64,000 bases of DNA, taken from assembly GCF_900188205.1 (NCBI RefSeq), contig NZ_FZOH01000005.1, forward strand, positions 62,001 through 126,000, in the 5' to 3' direction. Numbering within the stretch: position 1 is the stretch's first letter; each line of letters starts with the position of its first letter. This DNA is from Geodermatophilus saharensis. Its GTDB lineage: Bacteria; Actinomycetota; Actinomycetes; Mycobacteriales; Geodermatophilaceae. Below, one piece after another: positions 1 to 7,059 of the stretch. The position numbers and the translations under genes are program-made. The notes under the pieces are model-generated. The model saw only the letters and a program-made list of their open reading frames with translations, did not search any database and was not told the origin of the DNA.

Positions 1-180
1 GGAGACCGTCGGCGTCCGGCCCTGGCGCAGCTCGGCGCGCAGCGAGGACTCGAAGTCGGTCCGGCCGGCGAGGAAGCCCGGCGTCTGGACGTTGGCGATG
101 TTGTCCGCCGTCACGCGCTGGCGCTGGGCCAGGCCGCTCAGCGCCGCGTGCAGCGTCGCCGTCGTGACGTCGCCGATCAT
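1..180 (-). CDS. flgB: Flagellar basal-body rod protein FlgB (N-terminal part)
   Basis: FlgB forms part of the proximal rod of the flagellar basal body. The gene starts with ATG at 180 and runs off the left edge, leaving 60 residues. The visible part has the rod-protein N-terminus: a helix ending in the motif RVTADNIANVQTPGF, which matches the ADNIAN-TPGF signature shared by rod and hook proteins. The FliA-type promoter at 311-338 reads into it, so it probably heads a rod/basal-body operon that continues outside the window. No strong Shine-Dalgarno sequence is visible. Confidence 0.93.
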   Translation of the reverse strand, partial: MIGDVTTATLHAALSGLAQRQRVTADNIANVQTPGFLAGRTDFESSLRAELRQGRTPTVS

Positions 181-310
181 CGGGCGGACCGCCGGTGGGC
201 AGGACGGCAGGACACGGGGTGCCTCCGGGTACGTCGGGGACCCCCGCGCGCGAGCGCGAGGGGTGGGGCCGCCGATCCGTGGCGAGAGTGGTGCTGTCCG
301 TGCAGGGTCG

Positions 311-338
311 TCATCGGCAGCGTTCCGTCAGACCTTGA
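311..338 (-). promoter_or_regulatory. Putative FliA (sigma-28 type) promoter of flgB
   Basis: Read on the minus strand, TCAA (338-335) is followed by 16 bases and GCCGATGA (318-311). This resembles the FliA/WhiG/SigD consensus TAAA-N15/16-GCCGATAA. The first seven bases from the -35 (TCAAGGT) are identical to those of the candidate fliC promoter. It implies a 5' leader of roughly 120 nt before flgB. Confidence 0.6.
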
Positions 339-421
339 CGACACTCCGTGACACGGGTGACCGGTGTGACGGGCGGCGCGACCGAGGGGGACGAGCCGGG
401 GGAGGCCCCCGTGCCCCACGA

Positions 422-498
422 GGTGCCCGTGTAGCGCTAGTGGCACCCCAGGGGACGCCCCCTTGCCCTACGAGTGCCTTTGTAGCGCTATTGGCACT
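422..498 (+). repeat. Dispersed 26-bp partial palindrome, two copies
   Basis: Copies at 422-447 and 473-498 share outer arms RGTGCC/GGCACY around a central TAGCGCTA, separated by 25 bp. The second copy has perfect 6-bp outer arms (AGTGCC/GGCACT). The same element occurs at 30205-30290 and 41595-41662. It lies in the 400-bp non-coding gap between flgB and the FliT-like gene. Apart from the flgB promoter I see nothing else in that gap. Confidence 0.75.
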
Positions 499-580
499 GC
501 CGGGGCGGGACGACGACGGCCGGGCCCGCCGTGAGGCGGACCCGGCCGTGTCGGGAGCTGTGCAGACGTGCTAGGGGCGG

Positions 581-925
581 TCAGAGCGCCCTGTCGACGA
601 AGGCCGCGACGGGGCGGGGGCGGTAGGCCATGCGGGCGGCGACGTCGCGCTGGCGCTGGGACTGGGTGATCCGCTCGACGAGCTCCTCGGCGACGGCGAG
701 CTGGTGCTGCAGCAGCCGCGCGGCGCGCTCGCGCAGGTCCGGCGGGAGCGGCCCGAGCATCGTGGGCGGCGTCCAGTCCTCCATGCGCCGGCCCCAGGCG
801 GCGATCTCGTCGGCGCGGTCGCCGCGGATCGAGCGCTCGGCGTCGAGGACCTCGACCTCCATCTCCTCGAGGGCGGCGGCCCACTCGGTGCGCCGCTGCT
901 CCTCGGCGGAGCGCGGCGCGGTCAT
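581..925 (-). CDS. FliT-like small flagellar protein
   Basis: A 114-residue, mostly helical, charged protein encoded directly after fliS. Its ATG (925-923) overlaps the fliS stop as ATGA, so the two are translationally coupled. Position and size fit FliT, the export chaperone that follows fliD-fliS in many flagellar operons, but similarity to FliT cannot be judged by eye. A longer reading to 1054 would run inside fliS and is not needed. Visible features are a long amphipathic helix (about residues 62-98) and a Pro/Arg-rich tail. Confidence 0.7.
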   Translation of the reverse strand: MTAPRSAEEQRRTEWAAALEEMEVEVLDAERSIRGDRADEIAAWGRRMEDWTPPTMLGPLPPDLRERAARLLQHQLAVAEELVERITQSQRQRDVAARMAYRPRPVAAFVDRAL

Positions 926-1305
926 GCGGTGCTCGCCAGGCTCGCGGCGGCCTGCCGCCAGGCGTCGCGCAGCGGCTCGACCACCTTCAGGCACGAGGCG
1001 ATCCGGCCGCCGTCCTGCTTGACCATCGCCTGGTTGAGCTCGGCGATCAGCCACTGGTACAGCGCGGCGAGGCGCGGACCGCCCTCCCAGGCGTCGACCC
1101 GCAGGCTGCCGAGCAGCTCGAACACGATCTCCTGCGCGTGGCGGACCTGCTCGCGCGCGTCGGCGCGGCGGCCCTGGGCGAGCGCGGCCTGGGCCCGCTC
1201 GAGGTCGAGGGCGAGGCGGTCGTAGAGCATGACCAGCACCTGCTGCGGCGAGGCGGTGGCCACGGCGTCGCCGAGGTAGCGGGAGCGGAGGGAAGCGGCG
1301 GTCAT
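922..1305 (-). CDS. fliS: Flagellin export chaperone FliS
   Basis: FliS binds the C-terminus of flagellin in the cytosol and prevents premature polymerisation before export. The 127-residue length is normal for the family. The N-terminal pattern RSRYLGDAVATASPQQVLVMLYD matches the usual Y-x6-T-x-sP-x-Q-LI-x-MLYDG core of FliS. An AGGAGA Shine-Dalgarno lies 7 nt before the ATG at 1305. It follows fliD by 49 nt and overlaps the next gene, forming fliD-fliS-fliT-like. In species with FliW/CsrA, FliS also frees FliW by binding flagellin; both partners are encoded here. Confidence 0.95.
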   Translation of the reverse strand: MTAASLRSRYLGDAVATASPQQVLVMLYDRLALDLERAQAALAQGRRADAREQVRHAQEIVFELLGSLRVDAWEGGPRLAALYQWLIAELNQAMVKQDGGRIASCLKVVEPLRDAWRQAAASLASTA

Positions 1306-1354
1306 CGGTCGATCTCCTGCGTCAGACGTGGGGGAGCGGGATCGGGTGGGCGGG

Positions 1355-2695
1355 TCAGGCGAGCGAGGAGAGCTGGCCGGCCAGCCAGGACGACTGCTGC
1401 TTGAGCGAGCTCAGCGCGGTCTCCATGGCGGTGAACTGGCGGGTGAGGGCCTCCTTGCGGGCGGCGAGGCGCAGGTCCCAGTCGGCGATGCGGGTCTCGA
1501 TGTCCTTGGCCAGGTCGTCGCGGCCTCGGGCCAGCAGCGTGAGCGAGCCGGTCGTCACGTTGGTGAGCTGCTTGGCCAGCGTCTGCACGCGGGTGGCCAC
1601 GCCGTCGGCGCCGTCGGTGGCCTCGGTGTCGGTGAACAGGCGCTGGAGTGCGGCCGGGTCGGCCTGCAGCCGGGTGAGGAACCGGTCCTTGGTGAACTGG
1701 ACCTTCCCGTCCCGGGTCAGCTGGACGCCGGCCACGCCCGGGGAGTCCTCGCCGACCGCGTCGGACACCGCGGTGAGGATCTGGTCGCTGAGCCGGCGCA
1801 GGTTGCTGTCGCCGCGCAGGACGGCGGTGGAGTCCTTGCCGTTGGCCGAGTGCTTGGCGATCTCGCCCAGCGCGGCGTTGGCGGCGTCGACGAAGGCCTG
1901 CACCTTGGCGGCCACGGCGTCGGGGTCGGCGCTGACGTCGACGGTGACCGGGGTGGCGTCCTCGCGGGTGACCGTCAGGGTGCCGCCGGGGATGACACCG
2001 GTGAAGGTGTTGGTGGCGGAGGTGATCGGCAGCGGCGACGTCGCGTCGCCGAGGGTGATCTTGGCGTCCTTGCCCTGGCGCAGGGTGGTGAAGCCGGTCG
2101 CGGGAGCCGAGCCGGTGCCCAGGGAGAACCGCGCGGCCGCGCCGGTGGCCTTGGCGCTGACCTGCAGCGCGTACTTGCCCGGCTCGACCTGCAGCACGGT
2201 GGCGTTGAGCCCGAGGGTGGTGTCGGCGTTGATCGCGGCGGCGGCGTCGTTGAGCGAGCCGGTCCCGCCGACCGCCACGGTGCCCTTCGGCGTGGTGCCG
2301 TCGGGGCCGTACACCGTCAGGCTCGAGTACACGCCGGCCGTGGTGGGGGGTGCGCTCTGCGTGGCGCCGACGACGGTGTGCGCGGCGGCCACCGACGTCA
2401 CGGTGAAGGTGATCGAGCCGGGCTGCGGCGTGCCGGTGACGGCGACGGCGACCGCGGTGCTCGAGCTGGTCGCCTTGGCGGCGGTCCAGGTGCCGCCCTT
2501 GGTCAGCTCCTCGGCGGCGGAGCGCAGCGCGTCGACCTTCGTGTTGATCGAGCGGTAGGCCTCGGCGGCCTTCTGCGTCTGGGTCAGCCGGGTCTTGAGC
2601 TGGGTCTGCACGACCCCCTCGGCGGCCACGAGCTGGGTGATCAGTCCGGTCGTGTCCAGGCCGGAGACCAGGCCGTCGACGCTCAGGCTCACCAT
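1355..2695 (-). CDS. fliD: Flagellar filament cap protein FliD
   Basis: FliD (HAP2) caps the filament tip and helps flagellin fold and insert. The 446-residue protein has the diagnostic N-terminus VDGLVSGLDTTGLITQLV, a central Thr/Ala/Val-rich beta region (about 80-300), and a C-terminal coiled region (about 330-446) with the LKQQSSWLAGQL end typical of FliD. A GGGAGG Shine-Dalgarno sits 7 nt before the ATG. It is the first gene of fliD-fliS-fliT-like and is separated from fliC by a strong hairpin. Confidence 0.96.
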   Translation of the reverse strand: MVSLSVDGLVSGLDTTGLITQLVAAEGVVQTQLKTRLTQTQKAAEAYRSINTKVDALRSAAEELTKGGTWTAAKATSSSTAVAVAVTGTPQPGSITFTVTSVAAAHTVVGATQSAPPTTAGVYSSLTVYGPDGTTPKGTVAVGGTGSLNDAAAAINADTTLGLNATVLQVEPGKYALQVSAKATGAAARFSLGTGSAPATGFTTLRQGKDAKITLGDATSPLPITSATNTFTGVIPGGTLTVTREDATPVTVDVSADPDAVAAKVQAFVDAANAALGEIAKHSANGKDSTAVLRGDSNLRRLSDQILTAVSDAVGEDSPGVAGVQLTRDGKVQFTKDRFLTRLQADPAALQRLFTDTEATDGADGVATRVQTLAKQLTNVTTGSLTLLARGRDDLAKDIETRIADWDLRLAARKEALTRQFTAMETALSSLKQQSSWLAGQLSSLA

Positions 2696-2754
2696 CGCGG
2701 TGCCTCCCAGGTCAGGGGTCGGGTGGGGCGGGTGTGACCCGGCCCGGGTGTGCA

Positions 2755-2786
2755 GTGAGGGGGGAGGCCAGGGCCTCCCCCCTCAC
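2755..2786 (-). terminator. Terminator of fliC
   Basis: A perfect 14-bp stem (2755-2768 with 2773-2786) and a CAGG loop lies 46 bp past the fliC stop, before fliD. No U-run follows, as is common for actinobacterial hairpins. It would let fliC be made as an abundant monocistronic message. Confidence 0.8.
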
Positions 2787-2831
2787 CGGGTGGTGCTGCG
2801 CTCGCTGGTCGGGCCCCGGGTGGGGCCGGTG

Positions 2832-3650
2832 TCAGCGGAGGAGCTGCAGGACGCCCTGCGAGCTCTGGTTGGCCTGCGCCAGCATCGCGGTGCCGGCCTG
2901 CGACAGGATCTGCGAGCGGGTGAAGGACACCATCTCCTGGGCCATGTCGGTGTCGCGGATGCGGCTCTCCGACGCGGTCAGGTTCTCGACGGTGGCGTTC
3001 AGGTTGTTGATCTTGTGCTCGAGCCGGTTCTGCACCGCACCGAGCTTGGCGCGCTCGGTGGAGACGGTGCCGATGGCGGTGTTGATGGCGGTGATGGCCG
3101 CCGAGGCGCCCGACGCGGAGCCGATGGCACCAGAGGCGCCGAGGGCGGCGGCGTCCATGTCGCCCACGGAGACCGTGAGGGTCTCGCCGGCGTTGGAGCC
3201 CACCTGGAAGGCCTTCGAGGAGTAGCTGCCGTCGAGCAGCTTGGTGCCGTTGAAGGTCGTCTTGCCGGCGATGTCGTCCAGCTCGGACTTCAGCGCCTGG
3301 AACTCCTCGTTGGCCTTGGCCTTGTCGGTGTCGCTCAGGGCGCCGTCGTTGGCCGCCTGCACCGCCAGGTCGCGCATGCGCTGCAGGATCGAGTGCGTCT
3401 CGGTGAGCGCACCCTCAGCGGTCTGGACGACGGAGATGCCGTCCTGCGCGTTGCGGACGGCGACCTTGAGGCCACCGATCTGCGAGCGCAGACCCTCGGA
3501 GATCGCCAGGCCGGCCGCGTCGTCGGCGGCCCGGTTGATGCGCAGGCCGCTGGAGAGCTTCTCCAGGGACTTGCTCATCGCACCATCGGTCACGTTCAGG
3601 TTCCGGTAGGCGTTGAACGCGGCGATGTTGTTGTTGACGCGCAGACCCAT
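2832..3650 (-). CDS. fliC: Flagellin
   Basis: The filament subunit, 272 residues, short because the variable central domain is small. The N-terminal D0/D1 block starts GLRVNNNIAAFNAYRNL and continues through EKLSSGLRINRAADDAAGLAIS. The C-terminal block contains GAVQNRLEHKINNLNATVENLTASESRIRDTDMA and ends VLQLLR; both are canonical. A very strong Shine-Dalgarno (AAGGAGGA, 3663-3656) precedes the ATG. It has its own FliA-type promoter and terminator. Ser/Thr-rich central residues (about 165-200) are plausible sites for glycosylation by the two divergent glycosyltransferases; that link is inferred from position. Confidence 0.98.
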   Translation of the reverse strand: MGLRVNNNIAAFNAYRNLNVTDGAMSKSLEKLSSGLRINRAADDAAGLAISEGLRSQIGGLKVAVRNAQDGISVVQTAEGALTETHSILQRMRDLAVQAANDGALSDTDKAKANEEFQALKSELDDIAGKTTFNGTKLLDGSYSSKAFQVGSNAGETLTVSVGDMDAAALGASGAIGSASGASAAITAINTAIGTVSTERAKLGAVQNRLEHKINNLNATVENLTASESRIRDTDMAQEMVSFTRSQILSQAGTAMLAQANQSSQGVLQLLR

Positions 3651-3719
3651 GGTGTTCCTCCTTGGAATCGGGGCTGTTCGGGATCCCGCTGCATCCGTGC
3701 TGCGGGTCGTGCACAGGGG

Positions 3720-3747
3720 TCTACGGCCGGGGCCGGGCCGACCTTGA
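3720..3747 (-). promoter_or_regulatory. Putative FliA promoter of fliC
   Basis: On the minus strand TCAA (3747-3744), a 16-bp spacer and GCCGTAGA (3727-3720) fit the FliA/SigD pattern. Transcription from about 3712 would give a leader of roughly 60 nt ending in the strong fliC ribosome site. The rest of the divergent gap 3748-4017 is GC-rich and shows no other clear signal beyond a GGTGAGGA ribosome site for the next gene. Confidence 0.65.
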
Positions 3748-4017
3748 GGCGAACCCGGGACATTTCTCGATCACCTCCCTCCGGCGAGGGCGGGCCCGGC
3801 GGGGACGCGACGGACGGGTGTGACGGACGGGGCGCGGGGCGGCGTGTCCCGCCCGGCCGCGGGGAGCCGGGTGCGGCCGGGCCGGGATGGTGGGCCGCAC
3901 CGCCGAGGTGCCCGTCCGTCCCCGGACGCCCTCGCGCCGTCGTTCCCCCTGCCCGGCCGGCCCGCCCGCCGGGCGTCGCGACCCAGCGCTCCTGCCGAGC
4001 GCGGTGAGGACGTGCCC

Positions 4018-5094
4018 ATGAACGTGCTGCTGACCACGACCGTGTTCACCGGCTCGATGTACCACCGCATGGCCGAGCCGGCCCGGGCCGTCGAGGAGGC
4101 CGGGCTCGGCGTCTCGGTGACCGTCCAGCACGGGCTCCAGACGGTCATGGCCCCCGACCCGGCCGACCCCGACGGCCCGCTGGTGGTCCGTGAGGTCGAC
4201 GCCCAGGGCGCCGACGTCGTCGTCCTCCAGCTGCCCAAGACCCGGGAGATGCTGCAGTGCCTGCGCCTGCTGCAGGCCCAGGGCGTCGCCGTCGTCGTCG
4301 AGCTCGACGACCACCTGACCGCCCTGCCGCCCGGCCACCAGGGTCACGAGGTGCTGGTGCGCCGCGGCGTGGGCCGGCTGGCCGAGGCGATCGCCCGCGA
4401 GGCCGACCTGGTCACCGTCTCGACGCCGAACCTGTTGCAGTTCGCCCCCCGCGGGCGGGGCGTCGTGGTGCCCAACGCGATCCCGCGGCGGGTCGCCGAG
4501 CTCCCGCCGGCCTACGAGCGCGAGCCCGACGTGCTCACCGTCGGCTGGGCCGGCACGGTCGGCAGCCACCCCTACGACCTGCAGGAGATGGGCTCGGGGC
4601 TGCAGCAGGCCCTCGACCGGCACCCGGGCCACGCTCGGTTCGCCATCCTGGGCCAGGCCGGCAACGCCGGCGAGCGGCTGCGGCTGTCCGAGGAGCCCGT
4701 GGAGTTCCCCTGGGTGATGGACGTCGACGGCTACGCGGCCGCGCTCGGCGAGCGCTTCGACATCGGCATCGCGCCGCTGCGCCTGGACACCTTCAACAGC
4801 TGCAAGAGCTGGCTCAAGCCGCTGGAGTACTCCGCGCGCGGCGTCTTCTCCGTCCGCTCGCCCAGCGCCGAGTACGAGCGGCTGGGCCTGGGCTACCGCG
4901 CCAAGCGCCCGCGCGACTGGGCCACCGCCCTCACGCGGGCGATCGAGGACGCCGACTGGCGCCGCGAGCAGGCCGCCGCCGCCCGCGAGCAGGTCCTCGC
5001 CCGCCACCTGACCGAGCACACCGCCGAGCTCTGGGCGGCCGCCTGGCGGCGGGCGCGCGAGGAGCGCACCCGGGCCGATCGGATCGGCGCGTGA
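4018..5094 (+). CDS. Glycosyltransferase, GT-B type (candidate flagellin modification)
   Basis: A 358-residue glycosyltransferase. The start ATG follows GGTGAGGA by 6 nt; an in-frame extension to 3820 has no ribosome site and an atypical Arg/Pro-rich sequence. The C-terminal half has group-1-like features: VGWAGTVGSHP (about 178-188) for nucleotide-sugar binding, and FDIGIAPLR...SWLKPLEYSARGV...SPSAEY, with the acidic residues spaced as in the E-x7-E-like motif of GT4 enzymes. No membrane segment is seen. It is divergent from fliC and overlaps the next glycosyltransferase, so both probably glycosylate flagellin. Sugar and acceptor cannot be told from sequence. Confidence 0.85.
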   Translation: MNVLLTTTVFTGSMYHRMAEPARAVEEAGLGVSVTVQHGLQTVMAPDPADPDGPLVVREVDAQGADVVVLQLPKTREMLQCLRLLQAQGVAVVVELDDHLTALPPGHQGHEVLVRRGVGRLAEAIAREADLVTVSTPNLLQFAPRGRGVVVPNAIPRRVAELPPAYEREPDVLTVGWAGTVGSHPYDLQEMGSGLQQALDRHPGHARFAILGQAGNAGERLRLSEEPVEFPWVMDVDGYAAALGERFDIGIAPLRLDTFNSCKSWLKPLEYSARGVFSVRSPSAEYERLGLGYRAKRPRDWATALTRAIEDADWRREQAAAAREQVLARHLTEHTAELWAAAWRRAREERTRADRIGA

Positions 5095-6983
5095 GCGCGG
5101 CCGGAACGACCACCGCGACGGGTACCGCCGGCGCGCTGTCGCGGGTGCGCGCCCACCGCGCCGACCACGACCGGCTGCTGCGGGTGGTCCGCGGCGCGGC
5201 CCGCGACGGCGACCTCGAGCGCGTGCTCGTCGCCGCCACCCTCGTCGCCAACCACGCCTGGTTCGCCGCCACCGACCTGCTGGCCGACCCGGAGCTGGAG
5301 CGGCTGGTGGTCGACACCGCCCGCGGCGGCGGCGCGGCGTGGGTCGACGCCGACCGCGACACCGGCCGGGTGCTGCACGTGCTCACCGAGGCCTACCCCG
5401 TCGGCGGGCACACCCGGCTGGCCCGGCGGTGGATCGAGCGCGACCCCCGGCGCGCCGACGTCGCCGTGGTGGGCCAGCACGGCGAGGTCCCCGACGCGCT
5501 GCGGACGGCGGCCGGGTCCCGTGGCGGTCGGGTGTTCGACCTCGCCCGGGCGCACGGCTCGCTGACCGGTCGGGCGCACGCGCTGCGCCGGCTCATGGAC
5601 TCCGCCGACGTCGTCGTCCTGCACGTCCACCCCACCGACGCGGTGACGCTGGCCGCGGCCAACCTGCCCGGCCCCCGCCCGCCGATCGTGCTGGAGAACC
5701 ACGCCGACCACGTGTTCTGGCTGGGTCTGGGCGCCGCCGACGTCGTCATGGACCACCGCGGCATCGCCCGTCGGGTGACCGCCGAGCTGCGCGGCGTGCG
5801 CGAGGAGCGGCTGGGCCGGCTGCCGCTGCCGATCGACGACCAGCCCGCCCCGGTCGGCCGCGCCGCGATGCGCGAGGCGCTGGGCCTGCGCGAGGACCAG
5901 GTCGCGGCCGTGACCGTGGCGAGCGCCGCGAAGACCGCGCCACTGTGGGGCACCGGGCTGGCCGACCTGCACGCCCGCGCGCTGGCACACGTGCCCGCGC
6001 TGGTCGTGGTCGTCGTCGGCCCGTCGGCGGCCGGCGAGTGGGCCGAGCTGGCCCGGCGCTTCCCGGGGCGGGTGCTGGCGCTGGGCGTGGTGCCCGACCC
6101 CGAGGCCCTGTACCCGGCGATGGACCTCTACCTCGACTCGTTCCCCATCACCAGCAGCACCTCCATCCTGGAGGCAGCGGCGGCCGGGCTGCCGCCGCTG
6201 TCCCTGCAGGTCCACGACGGCTACGGGCACCTCTACCACGCCAACTCACCGGGCCTGGACGACAGCGGGCACGTGACCACCACCGAGGCCGGCTACCTCG
6301 CCGAGCTCGCCCGGCTGGCCGCCGACCCCGACCTGCGCCGCGACCGCGGCCGCCGGGCGCGTGCGGACGTGCTGGCCGTCCACTCCGGGCCGGCCTGGGC
6401 GGCCGACCTCGAGGCGCTCTACGCGCAGGCGCGGTCGGTGCCGGCCGCCGACCTCGCCGAGTACCCGCAGCGCATCGAGGACGCCGGCCACGGCGCCCGG
6501 CTGGTCGGCTTCATGGCCCGCTCGCTCACCGGCCAGGACGTCGACCTGCCCGTGGACTCCTACTCCGCCCCGGTGGCCGACCGGCTCGACCGGCGGCTGC
6601 AGTTCGACCTGCAGGTGGCCACCGACGCCGACGGCACCCGCCTCGGCGTCCGCGTCGCCGGCGGGTGGGAGGCGCACCCGGCCTGGACCTCGCGGCTGGT
6701 CGCCCTCGCCGGCGGCCACGCGCGGCTGCGGGTCAGCCTGCCCTTCGTCGAGGGCGACGACGCCGAGGGCACCCGCAGCGTCGCGGAGATCGAGGCGGTG
6801 CTGGCCGCCAACGGCGAGACGGCGGCCGACTGCGGCGACCTGTCGCTGGAGTCCGAGGCGCCGCGGGTCGCCGGGATCACCGTGGGCACGCCGCTGTCCT
6901 GCGAGGCCGGCACGCTCGACGCCCTCGAGGCGCTGCTGGACTCGCCGGTCTGGGACGTCCTCGACCGCGAGGCCGCCGGCTGA
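5091..6983 (+). CDS. Large glycosyltransferase with extra C-terminal domain
   Basis: A 630-residue protein whose GTG start overlaps the preceding stop (GTGA), so it is co-translated with the first glycosyltransferase. Residues about 80-460 form a two-lobed glycosyltransferase: TEAYPVGGHTRLARRW near 100 and the donor-site stretch LYLDSFPITSSTSILEAAAAGLPPLS near 340-370, reminiscent of SPINDLY/GT41-like and GT4 enzymes. The N-terminal 75 residues and C-terminal 165 residues have no recognisable family. Longer in-frame readings from 4257 are shadow sequence of the upstream gene. It ends before a perfect bidirectional hairpin. Role in flagellin glycosylation is inferred from location. Confidence 0.82.
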   Translation: MSAAGTTTATGTAGALSRVRAHRADHDRLLRVVRGAARDGDLERVLVAATLVANHAWFAATDLLADPELERLVVDTARGGGAAWVDADRDTGRVLHVLTEAYPVGGHTRLARRWIERDPRRADVAVVGQHGEVPDALRTAAGSRGGRVFDLARAHGSLTGRAHALRRLMDSADVVVLHVHPTDAVTLAAANLPGPRPPIVLENHADHVFWLGLGAADVVMDHRGIARRVTAELRGVREERLGRLPLPIDDQPAPVGRAAMREALGLREDQVAAVTVASAAKTAPLWGTGLADLHARALAHVPALVVVVVGPSAAGEWAELARRFPGRVLALGVVPDPEALYPAMDLYLDSFPITSSTSILEAAAAGLPPLSLQVHDGYGHLYHANSPGLDDSGHVTTTEAGYLAELARLAADPDLRRDRGRRARADVLAVHSGPAWAADLEALYAQARSVPAADLAEYPQRIEDAGHGARLVGFMARSLTGQDVDLPVDSYSAPVADRLDRRLQFDLQVATDADGTRLGVRVAGGWEAHPAWTSRLVALAGGHARLRVSLPFVEGDDAEGTRSVAEIEAVLAANGETAADCGDLSLESEAPRVAGITVGTPLSCEAGTLDALEALLDSPVWDVLDREAAG

Positions 6984-7000
6984 CCCCGTCCCGCGCCCCT

Positions 7001-7050
7001 ACACGACGGCGCCCCGGGTCCTCGCGCGAGGACCCGGGGCGCCGTCGTGT
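7001..7050. terminator. Perfect 50-bp palindrome, bidirectional terminator
   Basis: Bases 7001-7025 are exactly complementary to 7026-7050. In RNA this would fold to a stem of about 23 bp with a small GCGC loop. It sits between the convergent glycosyltransferase and sigma-factor genes, so it likely ends both transcripts. Confidence 0.85.
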
Positions 7051-7059
7051 GCGAGCGGC

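Noticed and set aside
181-580. Small genes in the flgB upstream gap
   Set aside because: Frames here have no ribosome sites or protein-like composition. The gap is explained by a promoter and repeats.
1328-2737. Long open frame (469 codons) antisense to fliD
   Set aside because: It is the mirror of fliD, rich in Gly/Arg/Val with no motif. Such antisense frames are expected at this G+C content.
4257-5090. In-frame extension giving a 908-residue protein
   Set aside because: The first 278 residues are Arg/Pro-rich and lie out of frame over the first glycosyltransferase. The GTG at 5091 overlapping the previous stop is the natural start.
7001-7050. Phage attachment site or resolvase site
   Set aside because: No integrase, tRNA or direct repeats are nearby. 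Its place between convergent gene ends fits a terminator.
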